Part shown: positions 52,445 through 60,897 of the stretch, in pieces
How the letters are laid out: each line of letters starts with the position of its first letter
Numbering within the stretch: position 1 is the first letter of the stretch
NCBI GenBank assembly: GCA_963825635.1
Contig: CAWGTU010000003.1
Coordinates: 434,001 to 498,000, forward strand
Reading direction: 5' to 3'
Source: JAOUEA01 sp963825635
GTDB taxonomy: Bacteria > Actinomycetota > UBA4738 > HRBIN12
Length of the DNA stretch: 64,000 bases
Translations under genes and position numbers: made by a program
Notes under the pieces: generated by a model
Databases searched by the model: none
What the model was told of the DNA's origin: nothing
What the model saw: only the letters and a program-made list of their open reading frames with translations

Positions 52445-53881
52445 TCAGCGGACGGGCGAGCCGACCTGGTGGAGCTTCAGCATGTTGGTGGTCGTGCGCC
52501 CAGCAGGAGAGGACGCGGCCATCACCACGATCTCTCCGGGCGCCACGAGCGATCGGTGACGGAGCCCCTCGTCCATCAGGGCGATCATCGCGTCGGTGTC
52601 CTCGGGGCGCTCGGCCGCGAGCGGCATCACGCCCCAGTTCAACGTGTTCACGCGCCTGACCTGTTCGTCGGGGATGAATGCGTAGATCGGGCTCGCCGGC
52701 CGCTCGGCCGAGAGCAGCCTGGCGGTCCGCCCCGTCTCGGTGTAGCACGTGATCGCCACCACCTCGGGCTCGTTCGTGGCCACGGCTGCGACGGCGTGGG
52801 CGACGGCGGCAGCCTCGCCGGTGTGGCGACAATCCGGCTGGGCGGCGCGGTAATCGCGGCCGCGGGCCTCCACCGCCGTCGCGATCTTCGCAGCGGCTGC
52901 GGCCGCCTCGAACGGGTACTCGCCGATCGCGGTCTCACCGGAGAGCATGATCGCGTCGGCCCCGTCGAGCACGGCGTTCGCCACGTCGGTCGCCTCGGCG
53001 CGCGTCGGCCTCGGAGCGCGGATCATCGATTCCAGCATCTGGGTCGCCACGATCACGGGACGGCTCGCGGCGCGTGCGGCACGCAACAGGTCCTTCTGCA
53101 ACAACGGGATCTGCTCCATCGGCAGCTCCACCCCGAGATCGCCGCGGGCCACCATCAGCGCGTCGGTGACCTCGAGGATCGATCCGATGTGCTCGATCGC
53201 CGGCTTCGTCTCGATCTTCGCGACGATCGGCACGACCCGATCGCCCATCAGCGTCCGAAGCTCGTGCAGGTCGTCGGCGCCCCGCACGAACGACTGGGCG
53301 ACCAGGTCCACCCCGAGATCGAGCGCCCGCGCGAGCCCCTCGCGATCGCGCTCGGTCACCGCGGGCAGGCCGAGCCGCTCCGCGGGGACGTTCACCCCCT
53401 GCCCCGACCGCACGGTTCCGCCCCGCACGCACTCGGTGCGCACCGTGGCACCGTCGATCCCGGTGACGAGCAGCTCGACGGCGCCGTCGGCCAGCAGCAC
53501 TCGGTCGCCCTGCCGCAGGTCCTCGGCCAGGCCCGGGTACGTCGTCGACGTGCCGAGCTCGGAGCCGGACCCGCCCGGTCGCAGTTCGAACGGCTGCCCC
53601 GGCGCGAAGCGGAACGGGTCGGGGTCCATCGCGCCGAGCCGCACCTTGGGTCCGGGCAGGTCGGCGAGCACGGCGAGCGCCCGGTCGCCCTCGGCCTCCG
53701 CTTCACGCACCAACCCCACCGCGCGGGCGTGGTCGTCGGGCGTGCCGTGGGAGAAGTTCACGCGGAAGATCGACGCCCCCGCCGTCACCAGGCCACGGAC
53801 GAACGCCGGCGTGTTCGTGGCCGGTCCGAGGGTGCACAGGAGCTTCGTGCGGGCGGTCAGCGAGGGGCCCGGGGTGCTCAC
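52445..53881 (-). CDS. pyk: Pyruvate kinase
   Basis: Glycolytic enzyme converting PEP and ADP to pyruvate and ATP, 478 residues. Motifs: FRVNFSHGTPDDHARAV, VPIVAKIETKPAIEHIG (catalytic lysine), MVARGDLGVELPMEQIP, and VIVATQMLESMIRAPRPTRA. GDRVLLADGAVELLV lies in the B domain. The C-terminal allosteric domain is present. It is the last gene of the minus-strand operon that begins at 62459, and overlaps acuC as GTGA. It converges with DUF2017 across a 36-base gap with no clear terminator. Confidence 0.95.
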   Translation of the reverse strand: MSTPGPSLTARTKLLCTLGPATNTPAFVRGLVTAGASIFRVNFSHGTPDDHARAVGLVREAEAEGDRALAVLADLPGPKVRLGAMDPDPFRFAPGQPFELRPGGSGSELGTSTTYPGLAEDLRQGDRVLLADGAVELLVTGIDGATVRTECVRGGTVRSGQGVNVPAERLGLPAVTERDREGLARALDLGVDLVAQSFVRGADDLHELRTLMGDRVVPIVAKIETKPAIEHIGSILEVTDALMVARGDLGVELPMEQIPLLQKDLLRAARAASRPVIVATQMLESMIRAPRPTRAEATDVANAVLDGADAIMLSGETAIGEYPFEAAAAAAKIATAVEARGRDYRAAQPDCRHTGEAAAVAHAVAAVATNEPEVVAITCYTETGRTARLLSAERPASPIYAFIPDEQVRRVNTLNWGVMPLAAERPEDTDAMIALMDEGLRHRSLVAPGEIVVMAASSPAGRTTTNMLKLHQVGSPVR

Positions 53882-55044
53882 GGAGGGCCTCCCCCGTCAG
53901 GTGCACGTGGCTCGAACCGGTGGGCCAACGCGGCGGAGGCCACGGCCCCGGCCTCCTCGTCGGCCGGCGACGGGCGGGCGGGTGGCTCCGAGAGGGTGGT
54001 CGGCACCTCCCCGCGCAGCTCGAACTCTGCGCGCTCGATCCATCCCTCGGGGATCTCGTCGGGCGGCCTCACCCCGGCCATCTCGGCGAAGTAGATCGTC
54101 CAGGCGCGCGGCACGACCCGCGCCCACTGGTAGCCGCCACCGCCCGTCGCGACCCACCGTCCACCTGCCGCGTCGTGCGCCAGCTCGTGCAGGATCGACG
54201 CGGCCGCGCGATAGGCGTTCGTCGTGAGCCCGAGATGCGCGAGCGGATCGCTCGCGTGCGTGTCGCACCCCAGCTGGGTCACGAGCACGTCGGGTCCGAA
54301 GTCCCGCACGATCGGGGGCACGGCCGCGCGGAACGCCTCGAGCCACCCCTCGTCGCTCGTGCCCGGAGGCAGCGGCAGGTTCACGGCGGAGTCGGGAGCG
54401 TTCGGCCCTCCCCGCTCCGAGGGTCCACCCGTGCCGGGGAAGAAACCGATCTCGGGCGCGTACTCGTGGATCGAGACCGTGAGCACCCTCGGATCGTCCC
54501 AGAAGATCGCCTGCGGACCGTCGCCGTGATGCACGTCGACGTCGACGTAGGCGATGCGCTCCGCGCCCCGGGCAAGCATCCACGCGATCGCGATCGCCGG
54601 ATCGTCGTAGACGCAGAAGCCAGAGGCTCGGCCGGGCATCGCGTGGTGCAGGCCGCCCGCCGCGTTGAACGCGTGCGCGACCTCGCCTTGCAGCACGGCA
54701 CGGGCCGCGGCGAGGCTCGCGCCGGCGACGATGGCCCCGGCCTCGTGCATGCGATCGAAGATCGGGTTGTCACCGGGGCCGTATCCGAACCGGCCCCAGG
54801 ATCCCTCGATCCCGTGGCCCGCGTCGCGGGTCGCCTCGATGAACTCCCGGGTGTGCACGAGCATCAGCGTGTCGTCGTCGGCCGGCTCTGCGCCGAGCCG
54901 GACGACGTGCGGTTCCCGGTCGATCCCGTACTCGGCGATCAGGTCCCAGGTCAACAGCACCCGCTGGGGCCGCAAGGGGTGTCGCAGGCCATGGTCGTAG
55001 ATCCTCGCCTCGGGGGCGATCACGAGGCCGGCGGTGCCGCTCAC
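53878..55044 (-). CDS. acuC: AcuC-like class I histone deacetylase family protein
   Basis: Zinc-dependent deacetylase of the arginase/deacetylase fold, 388 residues. Metal and catalytic elements: FNAAGGLHHAMP (histidine pair), AYVDVDVHHGDGPQAIFW, VLTVSIHEYAPEIGFFPGTG and QLGCDTHASDPLAHLGLTT, then ATGGGGYQW. AcuC in Bacillus deacetylates acetyl-CoA synthetase; here the target is unknown. The GTG at 55044 overlaps the aminotransferase stop; the longer frame above it is shadow. The C-terminal 70 residues are disordered-looking and acidic. Confidence 0.9.
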   Translation of the reverse strand: MSGTAGLVIAPEARIYDHGLRHPLRPQRVLLTWDLIAEYGIDREPHVVRLGAEPADDDTLMLVHTREFIEATRDAGHGIEGSWGRFGYGPGDNPIFDRMHEAGAIVAGASLAAARAVLQGEVAHAFNAAGGLHHAMPGRASGFCVYDDPAIAIAWMLARGAERIAYVDVDVHHGDGPQAIFWDDPRVLTVSIHEYAPEIGFFPGTGGPSERGGPNAPDSAVNLPLPPGTSDEGWLEAFRAAVPPIVRDFGPDVLVTQLGCDTHASDPLAHLGLTTNAYRAAASILHELAHDAAGGRWVATGGGGYQWARVVPRAWTIYFAEMAGVRPPDEIPEGWIERAEFELRGEVPTTLSEPPARPSPADEEAGAVASAALAHRFEPRAPDGGGPP

Positions 55045-56351
55045 GCGACCGAGCGGACCGCGGCCGCCGTGCGCGCGACCAGCTCGGCGGCGTCGTCGTC
55101 GGTGAGCACGAACGGTGGGCCCAGCATCAGCAGATCGCCGTCGCGGCCGTCGACGTGCCCGGTCGAGGAGTACAGCAGCAGGCCCGCCTCGCGCGCCGCG
55201 GTCACGACCCGCTCCGTGACCCGGTCGGCGCGCGCGAACGGCTCCTTGGTCTCGGGGTCGCGGACGAGCTCGATGCCGATCATCGTTCCCAGCCCGCGCA
55301 CGTCGCCCACGATCGACAGGTCGGCGAGCGCGGCCACGAGGTCCGTCCGGAGCCGCTCGCCGAGCGAGGCCGAACGCGCGACCAGATCGCGGTCGCGCAG
55401 CAGGCGGAGCACGGCGCCCGCCGCGGCGGCCCCCAGGCCGTTGTGCGACCACGTGAAGCCGTGGACGAACCCGGTGGTGGAGACCGTCTCGAAGACCTCA
55501 CCGCTCGCCGCGGCGAACCCGAACGGCACGTATCCGCTCGTCGTGCCCTTGCCGGCGGTCAGGATGTCCGGCCGCACGTCCCAATGCTCGACCCCGAACC
55601 AGCGACCGGTGCGGCCCATGCCCGTCATCACCTCGTCGGCGATCACGAGGACGCCGTGGCGCCGGCACGCGTCGACGATCGAGGGCCAGTAGTCCTCGCA
55701 CGGGACGGCCGCGCCGAGCGTCGCGCCGGCCACCGGCTCGGCGATGAACGCCGCGACCGAGTTCGGTGGCGCCTGGGAGATCATGCGTTCGAGCTCCCCC
55801 GCGTGCCACGCGCCGCACGCCTCGGGGTGCTGCGGGTTCTCGCATCGGTACTCGTATGCCGCAGGCGCGTGCAGGAAGCGGCCGAGCCACGGCGTGTACG
55901 GCTTGCGGAGCGGCTCCTTGCCGCTCGCGTCCAGTGCCCCGAGCGTGTTCCCGTGGTAGGCGCTGCGACGCCCGATCACGACGAAGCGCGACTCCTCGCC
56001 ACGCGCCAGGTGATACGCGCGAGCCAGCTTCAGCGCGGTCTCGACGGCCTCGCTGCCGCCCGACACGGGGTAGAGGCGGGCATCGTCGAGCGGAAGCAAC
56101 GGCGCCAAGTCGTCGGCGTACGCCTCGAGCACGCCCGTCGTGAACATCGTGCCGTGCACGTACTGCGTGCGGGCGAGCTGGGCCTCGATCGCCTCGATCA
56201 CGGCACGTTCCCCGTGCCCGACGTTCACGACGATCGCACCGCCGGCGCCGTCGAGGAACCGTCCGCCGTCGGCCGTGATGATCCACGCGCCCTCCGCCGC
56301 GACCGCCTCGGGCAGGTCGCGGTCGAGCACCCTCGGGAAGACGTGGCTCAC
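55041..56351 (-). CDS. Class III PLP-dependent aminotransferase (omega-aminotransferase type)
   Basis: 436-residue aminotransferase. PLP-binding lysine lies in DILTAGKGTTSGYVP, and the preceding aspartate in VLVIADEVMTGMGRTG. The substrate-side region is PVSGGSEAVETALKLARAYH. A cysteine-containing segment (YRCENPQHPEACGAW) is an insertion seen in the aspartate/diamine group. Substrate unknown. It has ATGA and GTGA overlaps on both sides, in the operon with the CoA-transferase and a second aminotransferase. Confidence 0.9.
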   Translation of the reverse strand: MSHVFPRVLDRDLPEAVAAEGAWIITADGGRFLDGAGGAIVVNVGHGERAVIEAIEAQLARTQYVHGTMFTTGVLEAYADDLAPLLPLDDARLYPVSGGSEAVETALKLARAYHLARGEESRFVVIGRRSAYHGNTLGALDASGKEPLRKPYTPWLGRFLHAPAAYEYRCENPQHPEACGAWHAGELERMISQAPPNSVAAFIAEPVAGATLGAAVPCEDYWPSIVDACRRHGVLVIADEVMTGMGRTGRWFGVEHWDVRPDILTAGKGTTSGYVPFGFAAASGEVFETVSTTGFVHGFTWSHNGLGAAAAGAVLRLLRDRDLVARSASLGERLRTDLVAALADLSIVGDVRGLGTMIGIELVRDPETKEPFARADRVTERVVTAAREAGLLLYSSTGHVDGRDGDLLMLGPPFVLTDDDAAELVARTAAAVRSVA

Positions 56352-56560
56352 GAGCCCTCCTCGTCGGTGGATCGGGGAGGCGACGTCGTCGGTGTGGGAT
56401 CGTCGTCGAAGGTCGCGAAGACCTCACGGAGCCGGTCGCCTCGAGCCTTGCGCCCCCGACGGATCGCCTCCGCCCACTCGGGCTCGGGCCCGGCGTCGAC
56501 CGACCACGGCGCCTCCTGCCCACCGGCCGTGCGATCCTCGTCGGGGTGCATGTCGCTCAC
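56348..56560 (-). CDS. Small acidic hypothetical protein
   Basis: 70-residue, charged protein without hydrophobic segments; the central part EWAEAIRRGRKARGDRLREV is predicted helical and the tail is acidic and Pro/Thr-rich. The GTG at 56560 overlaps the upstream gene as GTGA, and the stop overlaps the aminotransferase ATG. It is real mainly on the evidence of these couplings. No family recognised. Confidence 0.55.
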   Translation of the reverse strand: MSDMHPDEDRTAGGQEAPWSVDAGPEPEWAEAIRRGRKARGDRLREVFATFDDDPTPTTSPPRSTDEEGS

Positions 56561-57468
56561 GTTACCGTCTGAACGTCGGCGAGCCATCGCCGCATCGAAC
56601 CGTCGTCGCGCGCTCGCAGCACGCCGATCCTTCGGTCGCTCGCATCCAGGTCGCCGAAGACCCGCATCACCAGGGCCGCGATCGCGAACACCGGATCGAC
56701 CGGGTCGGTCGCCGCCGTCCAGCGCACGCTCGCCTGCATCCGGAAGTCGCCCACCACCGACGAGCCGGCATCGTGCGCGGCGAGCAGCGCGCCGAAGAAG
56801 AGCAGCGCCGGGAACGGCCCCGGGCTGCTCGTGGCGAGGGAGCCCAGCGCCTCGAGCACGGCTCGCACGTCGGCCCGGCGGGCTGCGATCGAGTCGGCGT
56901 CGGCCGACGCGGGCAGCGCCCCGTCGCGCAGTCGAAGGCACGCGCGCTGGCCACGCACGTACGCCGCCAGGGCGGCCCCGGTCGGCACGGAGTAGAGGGA
57001 GCTCCAGACCGGGCGGATCCCCGCCGGGCCCACGGCCTCGACGACGGCGCGCGGCAGCCTCTCGAGCGCCGCACCCAACGTCTCTTCGTCGTGCGCCTCC
57101 CGCACGACCTCGGCGATGACGTCGCCCGCGGCATCGAGCACACGCAGGGTGATCGATGCGCGACCCTCGGCACCGACGGCGCTGCGGACGGTCACCGGCG
57201 CGCCCGGCACCGCCTCGGATCCGGACAGCGGAAGTGTGCCGGCGAGCGGCCGCGCGTTCGTGCCGAACCTCACCGCTTCCGCGAGGTAGACCGGCAGCCC
57301 GAGCCGCAGATCGCGACCCGCCGCGCCGACCGCCCGATCCTCCCACGCCTCGGCGCGGAAGACGATCGTCGGCGCGCCCTCACGCACGACCGGCACGAGC
57401 CACGATGGCGACCGCAGGGGCGTGTACCAGACCGGGGGTTCGAGCGGCTCGTTCGGGCCGGGCGTCAC
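56557..57468 (-). CDS. Hypothetical protein, 303 residues, downstream of the CoA-transferase
   Basis: Unrecognised soluble protein, 303 residues. The N-terminal part (about 1-90) has several tryptophan/proline segments (WYTPLRSPSWLVPVV). The middle contains strands like ITLRVLDAAGDVIAEVV, and the C-terminal 150 residues are alanine-rich and helical. The GTG at 57468 overlaps the CoA-transferase stop as GTGA, and the stop side overlaps the 70-residue gene. No membrane helix or cofactor motif. Its operon place suggests a role in the same catabolic pathway. Confidence 0.6.
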   Translation of the reverse strand: MTPGPNEPLEPPVWYTPLRSPSWLVPVVREGAPTIVFRAEAWEDRAVGAAGRDLRLGLPVYLAEAVRFGTNARPLAGTLPLSGSEAVPGAPVTVRSAVGAEGRASITLRVLDAAGDVIAEVVREAHDEETLGAALERLPRAVVEAVGPAGIRPVWSSLYSVPTGAALAAYVRGQRACLRLRDGALPASADADSIAARRADVRAVLEALGSLATSSPGPFPALLFFGALLAAHDAGSSVVGDFRMQASVRWTAATDPVDPVFAIAALVMRVFGDLDASDRRIGVLRARDDGSMRRWLADVQTVT

Positions 57469-58247
57469 TTCGTGTAGACCCCGCCGGGGTCGAGCTCCTC
57501 GCGGATCAGCCGCAGCTCGTCGTCGGTCGGGGCAGGCGTCCCGCCCAGGTCCACCCCCACCTTCGGCTCCCAGCCCATGTTCGCTCGCACGTCGTCGAGC
57601 GTGACCCCTGGGTGCAGGGTGCGCAGCGTCATCTCCCCGGTCGGCCCGTCGAAGGTGTACGTGGCGAGGTCGGTCACGACGCTCGTCGGCCCGCTCCCCC
57701 ACCAGCCGCGAGCGGCGTCGTGCACGGGGTCGCCGCTGTGACCCGGCGAGGTGCGGAAGTCGAGCCGCTCGACGAACGAGCGCTGCGCCTGCCGCATGAT
57801 CACCAGGATCTGCCGGGCGTGGATCGCGATCTCGCAGGCGCCACCCGAGCCCGGCAGCCGGACCTTCGGATGGTCGTAGTCGCCGATCACCGTGGTGTTG
57901 AGGTTCCCGTATCGGTCGATCTGGGCCCCGCCCAGGAACGCCACATCGATCAGTCCCGCCTGCAGGTAGAACGCGAACAGCTCGAACATGCTCGTGACCG
58001 CTGTCGAGCCCGTCGCGAGCGTCGGGTCTCCGATCGAGAGGGGAAGCCGCTCCGGGCGCGCGCCGTAGACGCCCGACTCGTACACGAGCTGGAGCTCGGG
58101 GGCGACCGTCCGCTGGGCGAGGTTGCACACGATGTTGGGGAGCCCGACGCCGACGAAGCAGTTCGAGACGCCACCCAGCAGGCGCGCGCTGGCCGCGATC
58201 ATCAGCTCGGACTTCGAGTACCCGAGGTCGGCCGCGGCGTCGCTCAC
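57465..58247 (-). CDS. CoA-transferase beta subunit (IpdB / glutaconate-CoA-transferase type)
   Basis: 260-residue beta subunit of a family I CoA-transferase. Features: FVGVGLPNIVCNLAQRTVAP, ESGVYGARPERLPL, MFELFAFYLQAGLIDVAFLG and GAQIDRYGNLNTTVIGDYDHP. The catalytic glutamate of the classical enzymes falls where ESGVYG lies. IpdAB enzymes with this sequence style act in ring cleavage of steroid-derived CoA esters, so the substrate may not be a simple keto acid. The GTG at 58247 overlaps the alpha subunit stop. Confidence 0.85.
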   Translation of the reverse strand: MSDAAADLGYSKSELMIAASARLLGGVSNCFVGVGLPNIVCNLAQRTVAPELQLVYESGVYGARPERLPLSIGDPTLATGSTAVTSMFELFAFYLQAGLIDVAFLGGAQIDRYGNLNTTVIGDYDHPKVRLPGSGGACEIAIHARQILVIMRQAQRSFVERLDFRTSPGHSGDPVHDAARGWWGSGPTSVVTDLATYTFDGPTGEMTLRTLHPGVTLDDVRANMGWEPKVGVDLGGTPAPTDDELRLIREELDPGGVYTK

Positions 58248-59161
58248 GCGTACCTCCCGTAGTCGACCTCGCCCGACGGCGCCGGTTCGGGCCGCAGGGC
58301 GTCCCAGTACGCGTCGCCGTACTTCTGCACGTACTCGCGATGGTTCGCCAGGCCGTAGACCCACTCGTCGAGCCAGGCATCGAGCGTCTCCTGCTCCTTC
58401 GCGATGCGGTCCCACTCGAGGTAGAAACGGTTGTCGCGGTCGTAGTAGCCCTGCGCGAACGACGGGTGGCAGGCGAACGGCTCCTCGACCACCGCGTCGA
58501 CCACCGCGCCCGGGATCACCGTGCGGTTGGGGTCTCGTCGGATCACCGCCTCGTCGACGACCTCCTCCACCACGACGATCACCTTGTGCGCCGCGAACGC
58601 GACCTCCTTCTGACACCCCATCAGGCCCCAGATCTGCGTGTCACCGGCGGCGTCGGCCCTCTGCGCGTGCACGATCGCCACGTCGGGCTTCAACGGCGGC
58701 ACGACGAAGACCTCGTCGCTCTCGTCGTACGGGGATCGCATCGGGACGATCTTGGGGTTGACCTTCGGGATGTCGCTCTCGTAGTAGCTGCGGATCGGGA
58801 AGAACGGCAGGTTCGCGGCGCCCGCCATGTACCGGCACACCATGCCGAAGTGCGAGTACTCCTCGATCTCGAGGGGTGCCGGGTCCGCCTTCTCGATGCG
58901 CCGACGTACCGCGTGCAGGTTGCCGACGCCGGGATTGCCCATCCAGCTGAAGATCAGCTTCGAGGCGACCCCGGCCCCGATCATCTGGTCGTAGACCACG
59001 TCGGGCGTCATGCGGGCGAGCGTGAGGTCGCGCCGGCGTTGCCGGATGATCTCGTGCCCGGCGGCGAAGCAGATCAGATGCGTGAAGCCCTCGATCGCCA
59101 CGGTGTCGCCGTCGCGCACGAGCTCGCGCACGGCGTCCTGCATCGTCGTGACCTTGCTCAC
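58244..59161 (-). CDS. CoA-transferase alpha subunit (IpdA / glutaconate-CoA-transferase type)
   Basis: 305-residue alpha subunit partnering the gene that follows. Features: LVRDGDTVAIEGFTHLICFA, the GAGVASKLIFSWMGNPGVGN segment that corresponds to the CoA-binding GxGxxxxx loop, and AQRADAAGDTQIWGLMGCQ. The GTG at 59161 (SKVTTMQDAV) is preferred; a GTG at 59194 adds 11 residues. It follows the VOC gene by 36 bases. Pathway inferred as CoA-ester catabolism. Confidence 0.85.
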   Translation of the reverse strand: MSKVTTMQDAVRELVRDGDTVAIEGFTHLICFAAGHEIIRQRRRDLTLARMTPDVVYDQMIGAGVASKLIFSWMGNPGVGNLHAVRRRIEKADPAPLEIEEYSHFGMVCRYMAGAANLPFFPIRSYYESDIPKVNPKIVPMRSPYDESDEVFVVPPLKPDVAIVHAQRADAAGDTQIWGLMGCQKEVAFAAHKVIVVVEEVVDEAVIRRDPNRTVIPGAVVDAVVEEPFACHPSFAQGYYDRDNRFYLEWDRIAKEQETLDAWLDEWVYGLANHREYVQKYGDAYWDALRPEPAPSGEVDYGRYA

Positions 59162-59197
59162 CCCACCCACCCCGGGCTCATGATGCGTCCGCACGGC

Positions 59198-59581
59198 TCA
59201 CGACGGCCGCTCCTTCGGGGGGTCGTCGTTCGGGCCGCGGAGCACGCAGAACTCGTTGCCCTCGGGGTCGACCAGGACGGTCCAGTAGCTGCCACCCTCG
59301 TCGACACGGCGCACGACGCGCGCACCGGCGTCGACGAGTCGATCGACCTCCCCGCGCATCGTCGAGGGAGGGGAGAGATCCAGGTGCAGCCGGTTCTTGA
59401 CCGACTTCCCCTCGGGCACCTGTTGGAACAGCAGCGGCCACCCGCGGCCCGACGGGTCCCGGAGCCACGCGTCGTCGTCGTCGACCTCCTCGAGCTCGTA
59501 GCCGAGCGCCGCGCACCAGAAGTCGGCGACCAGCCGCGGGTCCCGGCAGTCGATCGTGAGCGTGGAGACGAGCGAGGTCAC
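59198..59581 (-). CDS. VOC (glyoxalase-like) family protein
   Basis: 127-residue protein of the vicinal-oxygen-chelate superfamily with two beta-alpha-beta-beta-beta modules. Features: ADFWCAALGYELEEVDDDD, NRLHLDLSPPSTMRGEVDRL (metal histidine) and VLVDPEGNEFCVL (metal glutamate). It could be an isomerase, dioxygenase or binding protein; substrate unknown. It lies 14 bases downstream of the ornithine-type aminotransferase in the same operon. Confidence 0.82.
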   Translation of the reverse strand: MTSLVSTLTIDCRDPRLVADFWCAALGYELEEVDDDDAWLRDPSGRGWPLLFQQVPEGKSVKNRLHLDLSPPSTMRGEVDRLVDAGARVVRRVDEGGSYWTVLVDPEGNEFCVLRGPNDDPPKERPS

Positions 59582-59595
59582 GGAGGGCCCGCCGC

Positions 59596-60897
59596 CTACG
59601 AAGCGGCCTCGACCTCGGCGACGGCCTCCTCGAAGATCTCGAGGGCCGCCCGGGCTTGGTCCTCACGGAACACCAGCGGCGGCGAGATGCGGATCGCGTC
59701 GTCACCGCACCCGAGCATCAACAGCCCCTTGCGGAACGACGCCTGCTCGACCGCGAGTGCCTGGTCGTGATCGGCGAACGAGAGTCCGATCCAGAGGGCC
59801 CGGCCACGTACCTCGATGATGATCGGGTGCCGTTCGGCGATGGTGCGAACCCCGTCGAGGAAGATCTCCCCGACCGAGCGCGCGTTGTCGAGCAATCCTT
59901 CCCGATCGATCACCTCGAACGTGGCGAGGGCAGCGGCGCACGAGATCGGCGAGCCGCCGTACGTCGAGCCGTGCGCGCCGAGCTCCCAGGTCATCAGGTC
60001 GTCGCGGGCGATCATCGCGCCGAGCGGCAGGCCGCTCGCGATGCCCTTGCCGGCCGTGATCACGTCGGGCGCGATGCCCTCCTGCTCGATCGCCCACATC
60101 GTGCCGCTGCGACCCATGCCCGACTGCACCTCGTCGCAGACCAGCAGGATGCCGTGGCGGTCGCAGAGCTCTCGCAGGTAGGTGAACCAGCCCTCGGGCG
60201 GCAGGACGTACCCACCCTCGCCGAGCCACGACTCGACGACGATCGCCGCCACCTCGGTCGGCGAGACGACCCGCTTGAACAACACCTGCTCGAGGTACTC
60301 GAAGTCACCGTAGAACGAGTGGTAGACGCTCGGCATCATCGGACCGAAGCCCGTGCGGTAGCGGGCTTTCGACGCCGTGAGCGTGACCGACCCCATCGAA
60401 CGCCCGTGGAACGACTGGTAGAACCCGATCAGGTATTGGCGACCGGTCGCGTAGCGCGCGAGCTTGATCGCGGCCTCGACGGCCTCGGTGCCCGAGTTCG
60501 TGAGGAACGAGCGTGCCCGCTTCCCCCCGAACGGCGCCATCGCGTCGAGCCGCTCGCACACGTCGGAGTAGATCGGCAGGAAGAAGTCCGACGCCGAGTA
60601 GTGCAGCAGCTGGGTCGCCTGTCTCTGCACGGCCTCCACCACCGTCGGATGGCAGTGCCCGGTGCTCGTCACGGCGATGCCCGCGTTCAGGTCGAGGAAG
60701 ATGTTCCCGTCGACGTCCTCGACGATCGAGCCGGAACCGCGTCGCGGCACGAACGGGTAGGCGCGCGGGAGCGACGGCGAGGTGACCTTGCGGTCGCGCT
60801 CGATGCGCGCCATCGCCTCGGGGCCGGGCACCTCCGTGATGAGCTTGGGCCTGGCGTGCGCCGCGAGGCCCTCGAGCTCCATGTCCTCGAGGCTCAC
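59596..60897 (-). CDS. Class III aminotransferase (acetylornithine/ornithine/GABA type)
   Basis: 433-residue PLP aminotransferase. PLP lysine in DVITAGKGIASGLPLGAMIA, the aspartate in LLVCDEVQSGMGRSG, and FLTNSGTEAVEAAIKLARYA. Adjacent to a P5C dehydrogenase, it may be ornithine aminotransferase (ornithine to glutamate semialdehyde/P5C) or 4-aminobutyrate aminotransferase. The GTG at 60897 overlaps the dehydrogenase stop as GTGA; the ATG at 60882 is an alternative. Confidence 0.88.
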   Translation of the reverse strand: MSLEDMELEGLAAHARPKLITEVPGPEAMARIERDRKVTSPSLPRAYPFVPRRGSGSIVEDVDGNIFLDLNAGIAVTSTGHCHPTVVEAVQRQATQLLHYSASDFFLPIYSDVCERLDAMAPFGGKRARSFLTNSGTEAVEAAIKLARYATGRQYLIGFYQSFHGRSMGSVTLTASKARYRTGFGPMMPSVYHSFYGDFEYLEQVLFKRVVSPTEVAAIVVESWLGEGGYVLPPEGWFTYLRELCDRHGILLVCDEVQSGMGRSGTMWAIEQEGIAPDVITAGKGIASGLPLGAMIARDDLMTWELGAHGSTYGGSPISCAAALATFEVIDREGLLDNARSVGEIFLDGVRTIAERHPIIIEVRGRALWIGLSFADHDQALAVEQASFRKGLLMLGCGDDAIRISPPLVFREDQARAALEIFEEAVAEVEAAS

